From positions 24,480-88,479 of the forward strand of contig NZ_FYEB01000021.1 in assembly GCF_900187445.1 (NCBI RefSeq): 64,000 bases of DNA. The letters are read 5' to 3'. Position numbers and translations under genes: made by a program. Source of the stretch: Pseudomonas sp. Irchel s3b2 (GTDB lineage: Bacteria > Pseudomonadota > Gammaproteobacteria > Pseudomonadales > Pseudomonadaceae). Under the pieces are notes generated by a model. That model was not told the origin of the DNA. It saw only the letters and a list, made by a program, of their open reading frames with translations, and did not search any database. The stretch's first letter is position 1. Each line of letters opens with the position of its first letter. Shown in pieces: positions 53,318-61,518 of the stretch.

Positions 53318-54229
53318 TTAGACCGAATACCTCTGCAAATTCCCCATCATTTCCTTCAACGCTTCAATATTGTCCTTCGGATGCGCCGCGCCTTCGAAAT
53401 CACAAATCTGCTCCCAATGCGCCGCCACATCTTCCGGCGAAAACCCCACCCGCGGATCAAACCCGGCCCCAAGGCTGCGCTCCCAACGCACCTTGCCCAT
53501 CCAGCCGCCACCCACTTCGAACAACCCGGACGTTTCCTGGCAATGTTCGCTGGCCAAATACACCACCAGCGGGCTGACCAGTTCCGGTTTGAGTTGTTCG
53601 AATATTTGCGGCGGGATCAGGCCTTCGGTCATGCGGGTGCCACCGGTCGGGGCGATGGCGTTGACCAGGATGTTGTTCTTGCGGCCTTCGATGGCCAGTG
53701 TGCGGGTCAGGCCATAGAGGCCGAGTTTGGCCATGCCGTAGTTGGACTGACCGAAGTTGCCGTAGATGCCCGAAGTCGATGCGGTGAAGATCACGCGGCC
53801 ATAGTTTTGCTCGCGCATGTGTGGCCAGGCGGCGCGGGTGACCTTATAGGCGCCCTCGACGTGGACGCGGTAAACCAGGTCCCAATCGCTGTCGTCCATT
53901 TTGTGAAAGGTCTTGTCCCGCAGGATGCCAGCGTTGTTTACCACGACGTCGACACGGCCAAACGTATCGAGGGCGTGTTGCACGATTTTGTCGCCATCGG
54001 TGACGGAGTCGTGATTGGCCTCGGCGGTGCCGCCCGCTTCGCGAATTTGCGCCACCACGCGGTCCGCTGCCGAAGCATTGGCGCCGTCACCTTGCGCCGA
54101 ACCGCCAAGATCATTGACCAGCACTTTGGCGCCCTGCTTCGCGAACAGTAGCGCGTGCGCCCGGCCCAAGCCGCCGCCCGCACCGGTGACGATCACGACT
54201 TTATCTTCGAAGCGCACAGACTCATTCAT
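53318..54229 (-). CDS. SDR of the (3R)-hydroxyacyl-CoA dehydrogenase / MFE-2 type
   Basis: 303 residues: TGAGGGLGRAHALLFAKQGA cofactor motif, VNDLGGSAQGDG loop, NNAGILRDKTFHKM, the catalytic TASTSGIYGNFGQSNYGMAK, and a C-terminal extension (about 225-303). The NDLGG loop and extension are typical of peroxisomal-multifunctional-enzyme-like 3-hydroxyacyl-CoA dehydrogenases. The start at 54229 (MNESVRFEDKV) follows GGAA. Last gene of a three-gene leftward cluster with a hydrolase and a class II aldolase. Confidence 0.87.
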   Translation of the reverse strand: MNESVRFEDKVVIVTGAGGGLGRAHALLFAKQGAKVLVNDLGGSAQGDGANASAADRVVAQIREAGGTAEANHDSVTDGDKIVQHALDTFGRVDVVVNNAGILRDKTFHKMDDSDWDLVYRVHVEGAYKVTRAAWPHMREQNYGRVIFTASTSGIYGNFGQSNYGMAKLGLYGLTRTLAIEGRKNNILVNAIAPTGGTRMTEGLIPPQIFEQLKPELVSPLVVYLASEHCQETSGLFEVGGGWMGKVRWERSLGAGFDPRVGFSPEDVAAHWEQICDFEGAAHPKDNIEALKEMMGNLQRYSV

Positions 54230-54339
54230 GGGGAATTCCAGCAGGCCAGGGGACAATGAATCCCAGTGTCAGGCACAAGGCGGCTGGTCACAATAAACAC
54301 GGAGGAAGCTGAATGGTGCGCAATAAGGCAGCGGGATAG

Positions 54340-55242
54340 TCAGGAACACGCCACCTTGCGCGCCGGTGAAACCAACCGGTCGCGAAACTCCAGATAGTGC
54401 TTGAGCACCTGCGCCGGTGCTTCGATTTGCGGGTAATGGCCGATCCCGGGCAGCAGGACCGTGTCCGGGTCGGGAATCAGTTGCCGATAGCGCGCCACCA
54501 TGTGCGCGCCGGAAACCGGATCGACCTCGCCATCGATGACCCGTAACGGCACCTCGCCACGCTGCATGGCGCTGACCCAACGTTCACGCTGGACACGGCG
54601 CTGCGGGATATAACTGATCAATTTGTGCATGATCCGTTGCCCGTGATTACTGTCGACCAGGCTCCAGAAATCATCCAGTTCACTTTCGGTGGGTCGGGTC
54701 TGCGGACCGAACACCTGCTGGAAACTCTTCACCAGCGCATCACGGGTAAAGGCTCGCCCGATCATCCAGCCCAAGGGGCTGAGCAGGAGTTTTTGCATCA
54801 ACACCGGGCGATGGGTTTCGGGAAACAGCCCACCATTGAGAAACACGCAACTGGCGATACCAGCGCGCGTTTCATAGTGCCGGGCCAGCAGTTCCTGGGC
54901 CACGCTGTCGCCATAATCGTGTGCCAACACGTGAACGGGTTGTTCAACATTCAGATGCGCCAATAAGGCCTGTTGCAGATCAGCCTGTTCCAGCAGGCTG
55001 TAGTCGTGATTCACCGGTTTGGCCGAATCGCCGAAGCCTAGCATGTCGCAGGCAATCACCCGATAGCGCTGCGCCAACGGCTGCCACAGGTAATGCCAGT
55101 CCCAACTGGCGGTCGGGAAACCATGGATCAGCAACAGCGGCTCACCCTGCCCCGCGGCCCAATAGCGGAGTGTCTGACCGCGGAATACGAACGTCTGACT
55201 GCGCTTGCGCCAGACACACAGTGGAATCTCGGCGAGTGCCAT
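54340..55242 (-). CDS. Alpha/beta hydrolase with Asp nucleophile (MEST/epoxide-hydrolase-like)
   Basis: 300 residues. The oxyanion motif LLIHGFPTASWDWHYLW and the nucleophile elbow VLAHDYGDSVAQELLARH put Asp rather than Ser at the nucleophile position, as in epoxide hydrolases, haloalkane dehalogenases and MEST-like proteins. The catalytic histidine is in LPGIGHYPQIEAP. The ATG follows the aldolase stop directly (zero bases), so the two are translationally coupled. Substrate unknown. Confidence 0.85.
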   Translation of the reverse strand: MALAEIPLCVWRKRSQTFVFRGQTLRYWAAGQGEPLLLIHGFPTASWDWHYLWQPLAQRYRVIACDMLGFGDSAKPVNHDYSLLEQADLQQALLAHLNVEQPVHVLAHDYGDSVAQELLARHYETRAGIASCVFLNGGLFPETHRPVLMQKLLLSPLGWMIGRAFTRDALVKSFQQVFGPQTRPTESELDDFWSLVDSNHGQRIMHKLISYIPQRRVQRERWVSAMQRGEVPLRVIDGEVDPVSGAHMVARYRQLIPDPDTVLLPGIGHYPQIEAPAQVLKHYLEFRDRLVSPARKVACS

Positions 55243-56025
55243 TTAGAGTTTATAACCCGGGTCTTGTTTATCGAGCTTGCGCAGCAGCGGCGGCCAGGCC
55301 AGCGCGCCGCCCATCCCTTGAGCACTTTTGGTGACACCGGCGATCATCGCCTTGGCACCCGCCAGAATCTGCGGTTCGATGGCGATCAGCTCCGCACCAC
55401 CGTTCTGCGCCAGCACTTGAATCTCGCAGGCGCGCTGGAAGGTGAACATCATCAGGAACGTGTCGGCGATGGTGCCGCCACAGGTCAGCAGACCGTGGTT
55501 GTGCAGCATCAGGAAATTGTTTTGTCCAAGGTCGGCTTGCAGCCGCGCCTTCTCTTCATGGTTCAGGGCAACGCCTTCGTAGGCGTGACAGGCCAGGCTG
55601 GACAGGACGAACAAGGACTGCTGGCTGATTGGCAAGATGCCCTGCTTTTGCGCCGATACCGCCACCCCGGCCGCGGTGTGGGTGTGCAGTACACACGCGA
55701 CGTCATGACGGACTTCATGCACGGCGCTGTGGATGGTGTAACCCGCCGGGTTGATCTCGTAAGGGCTGTCCATCAACTTGTTGCCGGCCTGATCGACCTT
55801 GACCAGGCTCGACGCGGTCATTTCATGGAACATCAGCCCGAAGGGGTTGATCAGGAAGTCTTCAGTGCCCGGTACCTTGGCGGAAATATGCGTGAAGATC
55901 AGATCATCCCAACCATGCAGAGCGACCAGACGATAACAGGCAGCCAGGTCGACGCGAGTCTGCCATTCGGCGGCACTGACTTTGTCTTTGATGCTGTGTG
56001 GCGATTGGACAGGGGATACGCTCAC
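55243..56025 (-). CDS. Class II aldolase/adducin family protein
   Basis: 260 residues. The zinc-binding histidines are present in VLHTHTAAGVAVS and MLHNHGLLTCGGTI, with FTHISAKVPGTEDFLINPFG near the N-terminus: the aldolase II/adducin head fold. Many such proteins in beta-oxidation-like clusters have no assigned substrate. The start is a GTG at 56025 with only a weak AAGAGAA upstream. First gene of the leftward cluster. Confidence 0.85.
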   Translation of the reverse strand: MSVSPVQSPHSIKDKVSAAEWQTRVDLAACYRLVALHGWDDLIFTHISAKVPGTEDFLINPFGLMFHEMTASSLVKVDQAGNKLMDSPYEINPAGYTIHSAVHEVRHDVACVLHTHTAAGVAVSAQKQGILPISQQSLFVLSSLACHAYEGVALNHEEKARLQADLGQNNFLMLHNHGLLTCGGTIADTFLMMFTFQRACEIQVLAQNGGAELIAIEPQILAGAKAMIAGVTKSAQGMGGALAWPPLLRKLDKQDPGYKL

Positions 56026-56199
56026 GGCAAGGATTCTCTTTTTTATTTTTCTGGGTTTTTATTGTTTTCACTGCGTTACAGCAGTCTAGTCAGCCCCCGG
56101 ACTTCGGGTAGTTGCATTGGCAGCCAGCTTGATGGCCGAGCGAGTCAGTACGCGGGGGAGTCTGGATCCATGTCAAAGCGGTAAGTTAAGCCGCACAAC

Positions 56200-56231
56200 C
56201 TTGTGGGAGCGAGCAGGCTCGCTCCCACAAG
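56200..56231. repeat. REP hairpin at the 3' end of mioC
   Basis: CTTGTGGGAGCGAG and CTCGCTCCCACAAG are a perfect 14-base inverted repeat with a four-base loop, ending at the mioC stop codon region. Confidence 0.75.
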
Positions 56232-56687
56232 TCAGCCTCGCAGTGCGCTGACGAGCTCCGCCAGCCAAGGCTCGGCATCGGTTTCCGGCGTCACGGTTTC
56301 GCTGGCGTCCAGACGCAGCATCGGCAGGACTTCGCGCACGCCCAGCTCGCCGAACAATTCACGCATTTGCTCACCGCCGCCGCAGAACGTATCGCCATAA
56401 CTCGAGTCGCCCAAACCGATCACCGCACCCGGCAAACCACGCCAGGCTGCTGGCAACTGATCGCGGATTGCGAAATACAACGGCTGCAGATTGTCCGGCA
56501 ACTCGCCCATGCCGGTGGTCGAGGTCACCGCCAGAAATGCTTCGGGGCCAAACGCCTGAACGTCGGCGAGGGTCGCGCGCGGGTTGTGCCAGGTTTCAAA
56601 ACCGGTGGCGTTCAAAATGCTTGCAGCGTGGCGGGCGACTTCTTCAGCCGTGCCGTACACCGAGCCGGAAAGGATGGCGACTTTCAT
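56232..56687 (-). CDS. mioC: MioC-like flavodoxin
   Basis: 151-residue FMN-binding electron carrier. The phosphate-binding loop is SGSVYGTAEEVARHA, followed by the flavin-contact loops TSTTGMGELPDNL and GLGDSSYGDTFCGGGEQM, as in short-chain flavodoxins and MioC. The start at 56687 has AGGA upstream; a TTG one codon earlier is less likely. It is divergent from the LOV gene, with only 103 bases between them. Confidence 0.88.
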   Translation of the reverse strand: MKVAILSGSVYGTAEEVARHAASILNATGFETWHNPRATLADVQAFGPEAFLAVTSTTGMGELPDNLQPLYFAIRDQLPAAWRGLPGAVIGLGDSSYGDTFCGGGEQMRELFGELGVREVLPMLRLDASETVTPETDAEPWLAELVSALRG

Positions 56688-56790
56688 CAATCTGATCCTG
56701 AATCTAAATAAAAGTACGAGATATTAACAGCACCGACCTCATTGATCTTTTAGAATGCAGCGTATCAATCAATACGCAAAGGACTCTGCG

Positions 56791-57267
56791 ATGATCAATG
56801 CCGCACTGCTGCAAATGGTGATCGACGCCTCCAACGACGGCATTGTGATTGCCGAAAAGGAAGGCGAGCAGGACAACATCCTGATTTACGTAAACCCGGC
56901 ATTCGAGCGCCTGACGGGTTATACCAGCGAAGAAATCCTCTATCAGGATTGCCGGTTTTTGCAGGCAGGAGATCGGGATCAGGCAGCCCTTGCATTGATT
57001 CGCCAAGCGTTGGGCAATGGTGGTTCCTGCCGGGAAATCCTCAGGAATTACCGCAAGGACGGCACGCCGTTCTGGAACGAACTGTCGCTTTCCACGGTAA
57101 ACAATCCGCACAACGGGCAGACCTATTTCGTCGGGGTGCAGAAAGACGTCACGGTCCAGGTCAAGGCGCAGCAGCGAGTCGCGCAGCTGGAAGCGCAATT
57201 GGCCGAGGCGCTGGCAGAAATTGCCGCACTCAAATCGACGAACGGCTCAAACCAATCTGCGAATTAG
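56791..57267 (+). CDS. Short LOV-domain blue-light photoreceptor
   Basis: 158 residues, a LOV/PAS core (about 5-118) with short flanking helices and no effector domain. The photoactive cysteine lies in YQDCRFLQAGDRDQAAL, a variant of the canonical NCRFLQ, followed by REILRNYRKDGTPFWNELSL and TYFVGVQKDVT. The C-terminal helix (VAQLEAQLAEALAEIAALK) is the dimerising Jalpha-like coil. It closely resembles P. putida PpSB1-LOV as I remember it. The start at 56791 has AGGA eight bases upstream; the frame is open from 56755. FMN-cysteinyl adduct chemistry is expected. Confidence 0.93.
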   Translation: MINAALLQMVIDASNDGIVIAEKEGEQDNILIYVNPAFERLTGYTSEEILYQDCRFLQAGDRDQAALALIRQALGNGGSCREILRNYRKDGTPFWNELSLSTVNNPHNGQTYFVGVQKDVTVQVKAQQRVAQLEAQLAEALAEIAALKSTNGSNQSAN

Positions 57268-57321
57268 TGGTCATTTACTACAATCACCGATGACTTTGTA
57301 ATTATTCCTTTCGAGCAAATC

Positions 57322-57927
57322 ATGCAGCGCGACGCACTCCTGACGCAGGATGAGCTGGATTTTATCCAGAACATGCAACACAACCCGCAACTCAATGTGC
57401 GGGATGCGACGTCGAGTCTGCTCGTCAACGGTGGTTCGCAGATTCGTGACTTGCTCACACGCCTGGCCGCTCATGAGCAAGTCACCATCCAGGCCACTTT
57501 TGAAAATCAGCAAATGACCTTCCCGCTGCACTTGGTGGAAGATGAATTCCATGCGATGCATCTGCGCCTCGGCGTTCCCAGTATTTATGAAGACGGGCCG
57601 ATGATTCGGCCATGGCGCCTGGCGCTCGAAGAACCCGTGGCGCTGGAGAATGCCAAGGGCCAACCCGGCACGATGTGGGTGCATGAAATATCGTTCAAGG
57701 GGGTATTGCTGGAGGTTCGCAACAAGACCAAGGCGCCAAAGCACTTCGCGTTATGGTTCAGCCCGTCAGGTTATGAGCGGATTGCGTTGCGCGGCACCTT
57801 CGAGCGTGAAACCGAGCAGGGTTTCTACGCCTATGAGTTGAGCCAGAGTGATACGGATGAAACCGAACGTCTGCGTCAATACATCCTTCAGCAGCATCGC
57901 CTGACCCATCCCGCACTGCATATCTGA
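57322..57927 (+). CDS. Conserved hypothetical protein, possibly PilZ-like
   Basis: 201 residues. An N-terminal region with LLTQDELDFIQNMQHNP and GSQIRDLLTRLAAHEQVTIQ is followed by strands and MWVHEISFKGVLLEVRN..., a place and shape that recall the D/NxSxxG strand of PilZ domains, although the arginines and the Gly pair that bind c-di-GMP are not evident. It lies 54 bases after the LOV gene on the same strand and may be co-transcribed. Function unknown; a degenerate PilZ fold is only a suggestion. Confidence 0.65.
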   Translation: MQRDALLTQDELDFIQNMQHNPQLNVRDATSSLLVNGGSQIRDLLTRLAAHEQVTIQATFENQQMTFPLHLVEDEFHAMHLRLGVPSIYEDGPMIRPWRLALEEPVALENAKGQPGTMWVHEISFKGVLLEVRNKTKAPKHFALWFSPSGYERIALRGTFERETEQGFYAYELSQSDTDETERLRQYILQQHRLTHPALHI

Positions 57928-57930
57928 ATC

Positions 57931-58917
57931 TCAGGTATCCAGATTCCCCACCAGGAACTGCTTCAGACGCTGACGCATCAACACGCCCTCGTTTCCCAAA
58001 CAACCGATCGACGATCCGGCCAGGCTCTCCTGTGCCAGGTCCGATGCATCCCCGGCCAGCAACACCTGACAATCCAGGCTCATGGCCAGGCGGTTCAAAC
58101 GTCGAGGCAGTTCGGCGGTCGGCGCTTGATTGGAAACCAGCACCAATGCCTTGGGTTTGATTTTCTCACAGACCAGAATCAACTCGTCGAAGGGCTGACC
58201 GATCGCCAACAACTGAATAGCCGAATCGACGTTGCTCAGATACAGCGCCGTGGCCAGCACTTCGAGTTCACGACATTGATCGGCCAAAGCACAGACAATC
58301 ACTCGTCGCGGTTGCATGACACGCACCAGCAGCAGGCGTTGCAACACTCGAGCACGCAAAAAACCATCCAGAAAAAGCCATTCGCTGGTCTGCCCGAAGG
58401 CTTCATGGCGTTGTAGCAATAGCTTCCAAATCGGAATCAGAATGTGCTGAAACACCACCGTCAGCGGGTAACTGGAAAAAATCTGACCGTAGACGTGCTC
58501 CAGTTGCACTTCGTCAAAAGCACTCACCGCTGCCTTAACCTGTTGCTGCCATTGGTCGTAGTCAGTTTGAACGAGTTCGTTGGGAATGATCTGCGCCAGC
58601 ACCTTGAGCGGTTCGGTCTTGGCCAATATCTTGCCGACCTTACTGACCGCGACACCGCGTTCCATCCAGCCGAGGATGCTGCGAACACGTTCGATATCGG
58701 TCATCGTATACAAACGGTGCCCGCTTTCGGTGCGAGTGGGCTGTATCAGACCGTATCGCCGCTCCCATGCGCGTAGCGTGACCGGGTTGACCCCCGTCAG
58801 GCGCGCCACCTCACGAATCGGAAACAATTCTTCTCGAATCAGGGAGTTGATGGAGGGCAAGCCAGTTGCAAGGTTTGTCAGCACAGGATCTACGTCCATG
58901 TATATATTTTGATACAT
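57931..58917 (-). CDS. MerR-family regulator, LitR/CarH-like without B12 ligand motif
   Basis: 328 residues. The N-terminal MerR HTH (about 30-100: FPIREVARLTGVNPVTLRAW, ERRYGLIQPTRTESGHRLY) is followed by a helical module (about 130-200) and a Rossmann-like domain (about 205-310) laid out as in CarH/LitR. The segment where CarH has the cobalamin-ligating histidine reads ALADQCRELEVLATAL, with Cys and no DxHxxG, so it probably does not bind B12. The start at 58917 has AGGAGAG six bases upstream. Divergent from the monooxygenase-domain gene and close to the LOV gene; probably a light-response repressor working with the LOV protein (inference). Confidence 0.83.
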   Translation of the reverse strand: MYQNIYMDVDPVLTNLATGLPSINSLIREELFPIREVARLTGVNPVTLRAWERRYGLIQPTRTESGHRLYTMTDIERVRSILGWMERGVAVSKVGKILAKTEPLKVLAQIIPNELVQTDYDQWQQQVKAAVSAFDEVQLEHVYGQIFSSYPLTVVFQHILIPIWKLLLQRHEAFGQTSEWLFLDGFLRARVLQRLLLVRVMQPRRVIVCALADQCRELEVLATALYLSNVDSAIQLLAIGQPFDELILVCEKIKPKALVLVSNQAPTAELPRRLNRLAMSLDCQVLLAGDASDLAQESLAGSSIGCLGNEGVLMRQRLKQFLVGNLDT

Positions 58918-58960
58918 TCTAACTCTCCTGCCCCGGTAGCATTCAACACGTCTGTTGAAT
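58899..58960. promoter_or_regulatory. Two inverted repeats in the MerR/monooxygenase gap
   Basis: ATTCAACACGTCTGTTGAAT (58941-58960) has perfect eight-base arms. TGTATATATTTTGATACA (58899-58916) has arms TGTAT/ATACA and covers the MerR start codon region. Both are well placed as operators for the regulator; which one it binds is unknown. Confidence 0.5.
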
Positions 58961-59091
58961 TAATTAGCACTTACGTCCCAGATTGAATCAGGAATAATCC
59001 TTGCTTGTCCCGAGACGCAGCCCACTACCCCGGCGCTGTGTCTGGCGACGCTCTTATCCAGAGCGACGCGTTTGCCCTATGGAGATACATA

Positions 59092-59661
59092 ATGTCTACC
59101 TCACCCGTCACGCTGATGGTTGCTCGCCGCGTTGCCGATGGGCGTTATCACGACCTGATGGCCTGGTTGCGCGAAGGCGAACAACTGGCCACCGACTTCC
59201 CCGGTTACCTCGGCTCTGGTGTGCTCGCTCCACCGCCCGACGATGACGAATTCCAGATTATCTTTCGCTTCACCGACGAGCAGACAATGCACACTTGGGA
59301 GCATTCCGCATCGCGCATCGCCTGGCTGGGACGCGGCAGTGATCTGTTTGCCCATCCTACGGAGCATCGGGTCAGTGGCATCGAAGGCTGGTTCGGTGCT
59401 GCCGGTCAACGCCCGCCACGCTGGAAGCAGGCTGTGGCAATCTGGCTGGCGTTCTTTCCGGTGTCTTTGTTGTTCAACTTTGTCATCGGGCCGCTATTGG
59501 CTGAAACGGGTTTGCTGACCCGCGTGTTTGTCAGCACCCTGTGCCTGACGCCATTGATGGTGTATTTCTTCATACCGCTGTCGACTCGTCTGCTGGCCGG
59601 GTGGCTGCACACCCCATCTGCGCGTCCGTTGCCCGCCGAACCCACCACCCAAAATCAATAA
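59092..59661 (+). CDS. Antibiotic-biosynthesis-monooxygenase (ABM) domain membrane protein
   Basis: 189 residues. An N-terminal ABM-like ferredoxin-fold domain (about 5-100: VTLMVARRVADGRYHDLMAW, EFQIIFRFTDEQTMHTWEH) is followed by two membrane helices (about 118-140 and 150-172). The family's other members with this layout have no settled function. The start at 59092 has GGAG seven bases upstream; the frame is open upstream without support. Divergent from the MerR gene and probably its target. Confidence 0.85.
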   Translation: MSTSPVTLMVARRVADGRYHDLMAWLREGEQLATDFPGYLGSGVLAPPPDDDEFQIIFRFTDEQTMHTWEHSASRIAWLGRGSDLFAHPTEHRVSGIEGWFGAAGQRPPRWKQAVAIWLAFFPVSLLFNFVIGPLLAETGLLTRVFVSTLCLTPLMVYFFIPLSTRLLAGWLHTPSARPLPAEPTTQNQ

Positions 59662-59665
59662 CCCC

Positions 59666-59755
59666 TGTAGGAGCGAGGCTTGCCCGCGAAGAACGATGAC
59701 GCGGTTTGACAGATAGACCGAGGCGCCTTCTTCGCGGGCAAGCCTCGCTCCTACA
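59666..59755. repeat. REP pair
   Basis: TGTAGGAGCGAGGCTTGC...CGCGAAGAA and TTCTTCGCGGGCAAGCCTCG...CTACA form an inverted pair between the ABM gene and folM. Confidence 0.85.
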
Positions 59756-59835
59756 AAAGCGACGCGATCGCAGGACGTAGGTGAACAACTCCCGTCGCTG
59801 GTATAGTTTTGCTCTTACCGCGACGCGAGCCGTTC

Positions 59836-60546
59836 ATGACCTCTTCCGTAGCCCCAATCCTCATCACCGGTGCCGGACAGCGTGTCGGCCTGCACTGTGC
59901 GCAGCGTTTACTCGAAGACGGCCATCCGGTCATTTTCAGCTACCGCAGCGAGCGCCCGGGTGTGCAAACCCTTCGTGATCTTGGGGCGAGCGCGGTGTTT
60001 GCGGACTTTTCCAACGAGGCTGGAATCCTTGCGTTCATCGGCGAACTGAAAAACCACACCGACAGTTTGCGGGCGATTGTCCATAACGCTTCTGAATGGC
60101 TGGCCGAAACCCCGGGCACCGAAGCCGCAGCCTTCACCCGCATGTTCAGCGTGCACATGCTGGCGCCCTACCTGATCAACCTGCACTGTGCTGACTTGCT
60201 ACGGCGTTCAAGTCCCGCCGACATCGTACACATCAGCGATGATGTGACCCGCAGAGGCAGCAGCAAGCATATCGGCTACTGCGCCAGCAAAGCCGGGCTC
60301 GACAGCCTGACCCTGTCCTTTGCCGCGAAATACGCGCCCGGCATCAAGGTCAACGGTATCGCCCCAGCCCTGCTACTGTTCAATCCCGACGACGACGCGG
60401 TGTACCGCGCCAGGGTTCTGGCCAAATCGGCACTGGGCATCGAGCCCGGCAGCGAAGTGATCTACCAGAGCCTGCGCTATTTGCTCGACAACCCTTATGT
60501 CACCGGCACGACCCTGACCGTCAACGGCGGACGGCACGTCAAATAA
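59836..60546 (+). CDS. folM: Dihydromonapterin reductase (FolM-like SDR)
   Basis: 236 residues: ILITGAGQRVGLHCAQRLLE with the pteridine-reductase-type TGxxxRxG motif, VHNASEWLAETPGT, HISDDVTRRGSSKHIGYCAS then K, and the C-terminal VTGTTLTVNGGRH. Reduces dihydromonapterin (and dihydrofolate weakly) to the tetrahydro form. The start at 59836 (MTSSVAPILITGAG) is the best-fitting ATG although its ribosome site is weak; the frame runs from a TTG at 59809. It is followed by folE and folX, making a monapterin synthesis operon. Confidence 0.88.
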   Translation: MTSSVAPILITGAGQRVGLHCAQRLLEDGHPVIFSYRSERPGVQTLRDLGASAVFADFSNEAGILAFIGELKNHTDSLRAIVHNASEWLAETPGTEAAAFTRMFSVHMLAPYLINLHCADLLRRSSPADIVHISDDVTRRGSSKHIGYCASKAGLDSLTLSFAAKYAPGIKVNGIAPALLLFNPDDDAVYRARVLAKSALGIEPGSEVIYQSLRYLLDNPYVTGTTLTVNGGRHVK

Positions 60547-60568
60547 GCCGCTCCCGCGAGGATGTCCC

Positions 60569-61144
60569 ATGACGTTATTTCTGCCTCAGAACACCCTGTC
60601 CCAGAGTTATCGCGAAATCCTGATCGGCCTCGGTGAAAACCCCGACCGCGAAGGACTGCAAGACACCCCGGTTCGCGCCGCCAAGGCGATGCAATACCTG
60701 TGTCATGGTTACGAACAAAGTGTCGAAGAAATCGTCAACGGCGCGCTGTTTGCCTCAGACAACGATGAAATGATCATCGTCGACAACATCGAGCTGTACT
60801 CGCTCTGTGAACATCACATGCTGCCCTTCATCGGCAAGGCTCATGTGGCTTATATTCCAACGGGCAAGGTGCTGGGCCTGTCGAAGATTGCGCGGCTTGT
60901 GGATATGTTCGCCCGCCGACTGCAAATCCAGGAAAACCTCACCCGGCAAATCGCCGACGCGGTGCAGCAAGTGACCGATGCCGCCGGAGTCGCGGTGGTC
61001 ATCGAAGCCCAGCACATGTGCATGATGATGCGCGGCGTCGAAAAACAGAATTCGACCATGAACACCTCGGTGATGCTCGGCGCCTTCCGCGAGTCGAGTA
61101 ATACCCGCCAGGAGTTCCTGCAATTGATTGGACGGAGCAAGTAG
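60569..61144 (+). CDS. folE: GTP cyclohydrolase I
   Basis: 191 residues. Makes 7,8-dihydroneopterin triphosphate from GTP. The zinc-binding residues are in LYSLCEHHMLPFIGKAHVAY and AQHMCMMMRGVEK, and YIPTGKVLGLSKIARLVDMF is present. Pseudomonads usually carry more than one folE-type gene, and this one is tied to folM and folX rather than to the main folate genes. It lies 22 bases after folM and two bases before folX. Confidence 0.93.
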   Translation: MTLFLPQNTLSQSYREILIGLGENPDREGLQDTPVRAAKAMQYLCHGYEQSVEEIVNGALFASDNDEMIIVDNIELYSLCEHHMLPFIGKAHVAYIPTGKVLGLSKIARLVDMFARRLQIQENLTRQIADAVQQVTDAAGVAVVIEAQHMCMMMRGVEKQNSTMNTSVMLGAFRESSNTRQEFLQLIGRSK

Positions 61145-61146
61145 CA

Positions 61147-61518
61147 ATGCCACAACTTCAACCAGGAATGGCACGCATCAGGGTCAAGGACCTGTGTTTG
61201 CGAACTTTCATCGGGATCAACGAGGACGAAATCCTCAACAAGCAGGATGTGCTGATCAACCTGACCATTCTGTACGCCGCCCAGGATGCAGTGCGTGACA
61301 ACGATATCGATCACGCGTTGAATTACCGCACCATCACCAAGGCGATCATCGCCCACGTGGAGGGCAATCGCTTTGCCCTGCTCGAGCGCCTGACCCAGGA
61401 GTTGCTGGACTTGATCATGATCAACCAGTCGGTGCTGTACGCCGAAGTCGAAGTCGACAAGCCCCACGCCCTGCGCTTCGCCGAGTCGGTATCGATTACC
61501 CTTGCTGCGAGTCGTTAG
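61147..61518 (+). CDS. folX: Dihydroneopterin triphosphate 2'-epimerase
   Basis: 123 residues of the FolB/FolX fold: IRVKDLCLRTFIGINEDEIL, LNYRTITKAIIAHVEGNRF, LLERLTQELLDLIM and the end VDKPHALRFAESVSITL. Epimerises dihydroneopterin triphosphate to the monapterin form, which FolM then reduces. The association with folE and folM favours FolX over the aldolase FolB. Translationally close to folE (two bases). Confidence 0.88.
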   Translation: MPQLQPGMARIRVKDLCLRTFIGINEDEILNKQDVLINLTILYAAQDAVRDNDIDHALNYRTITKAIIAHVEGNRFALLERLTQELLDLIMINQSVLYAEVEVDKPHALRFAESVSITLAASR

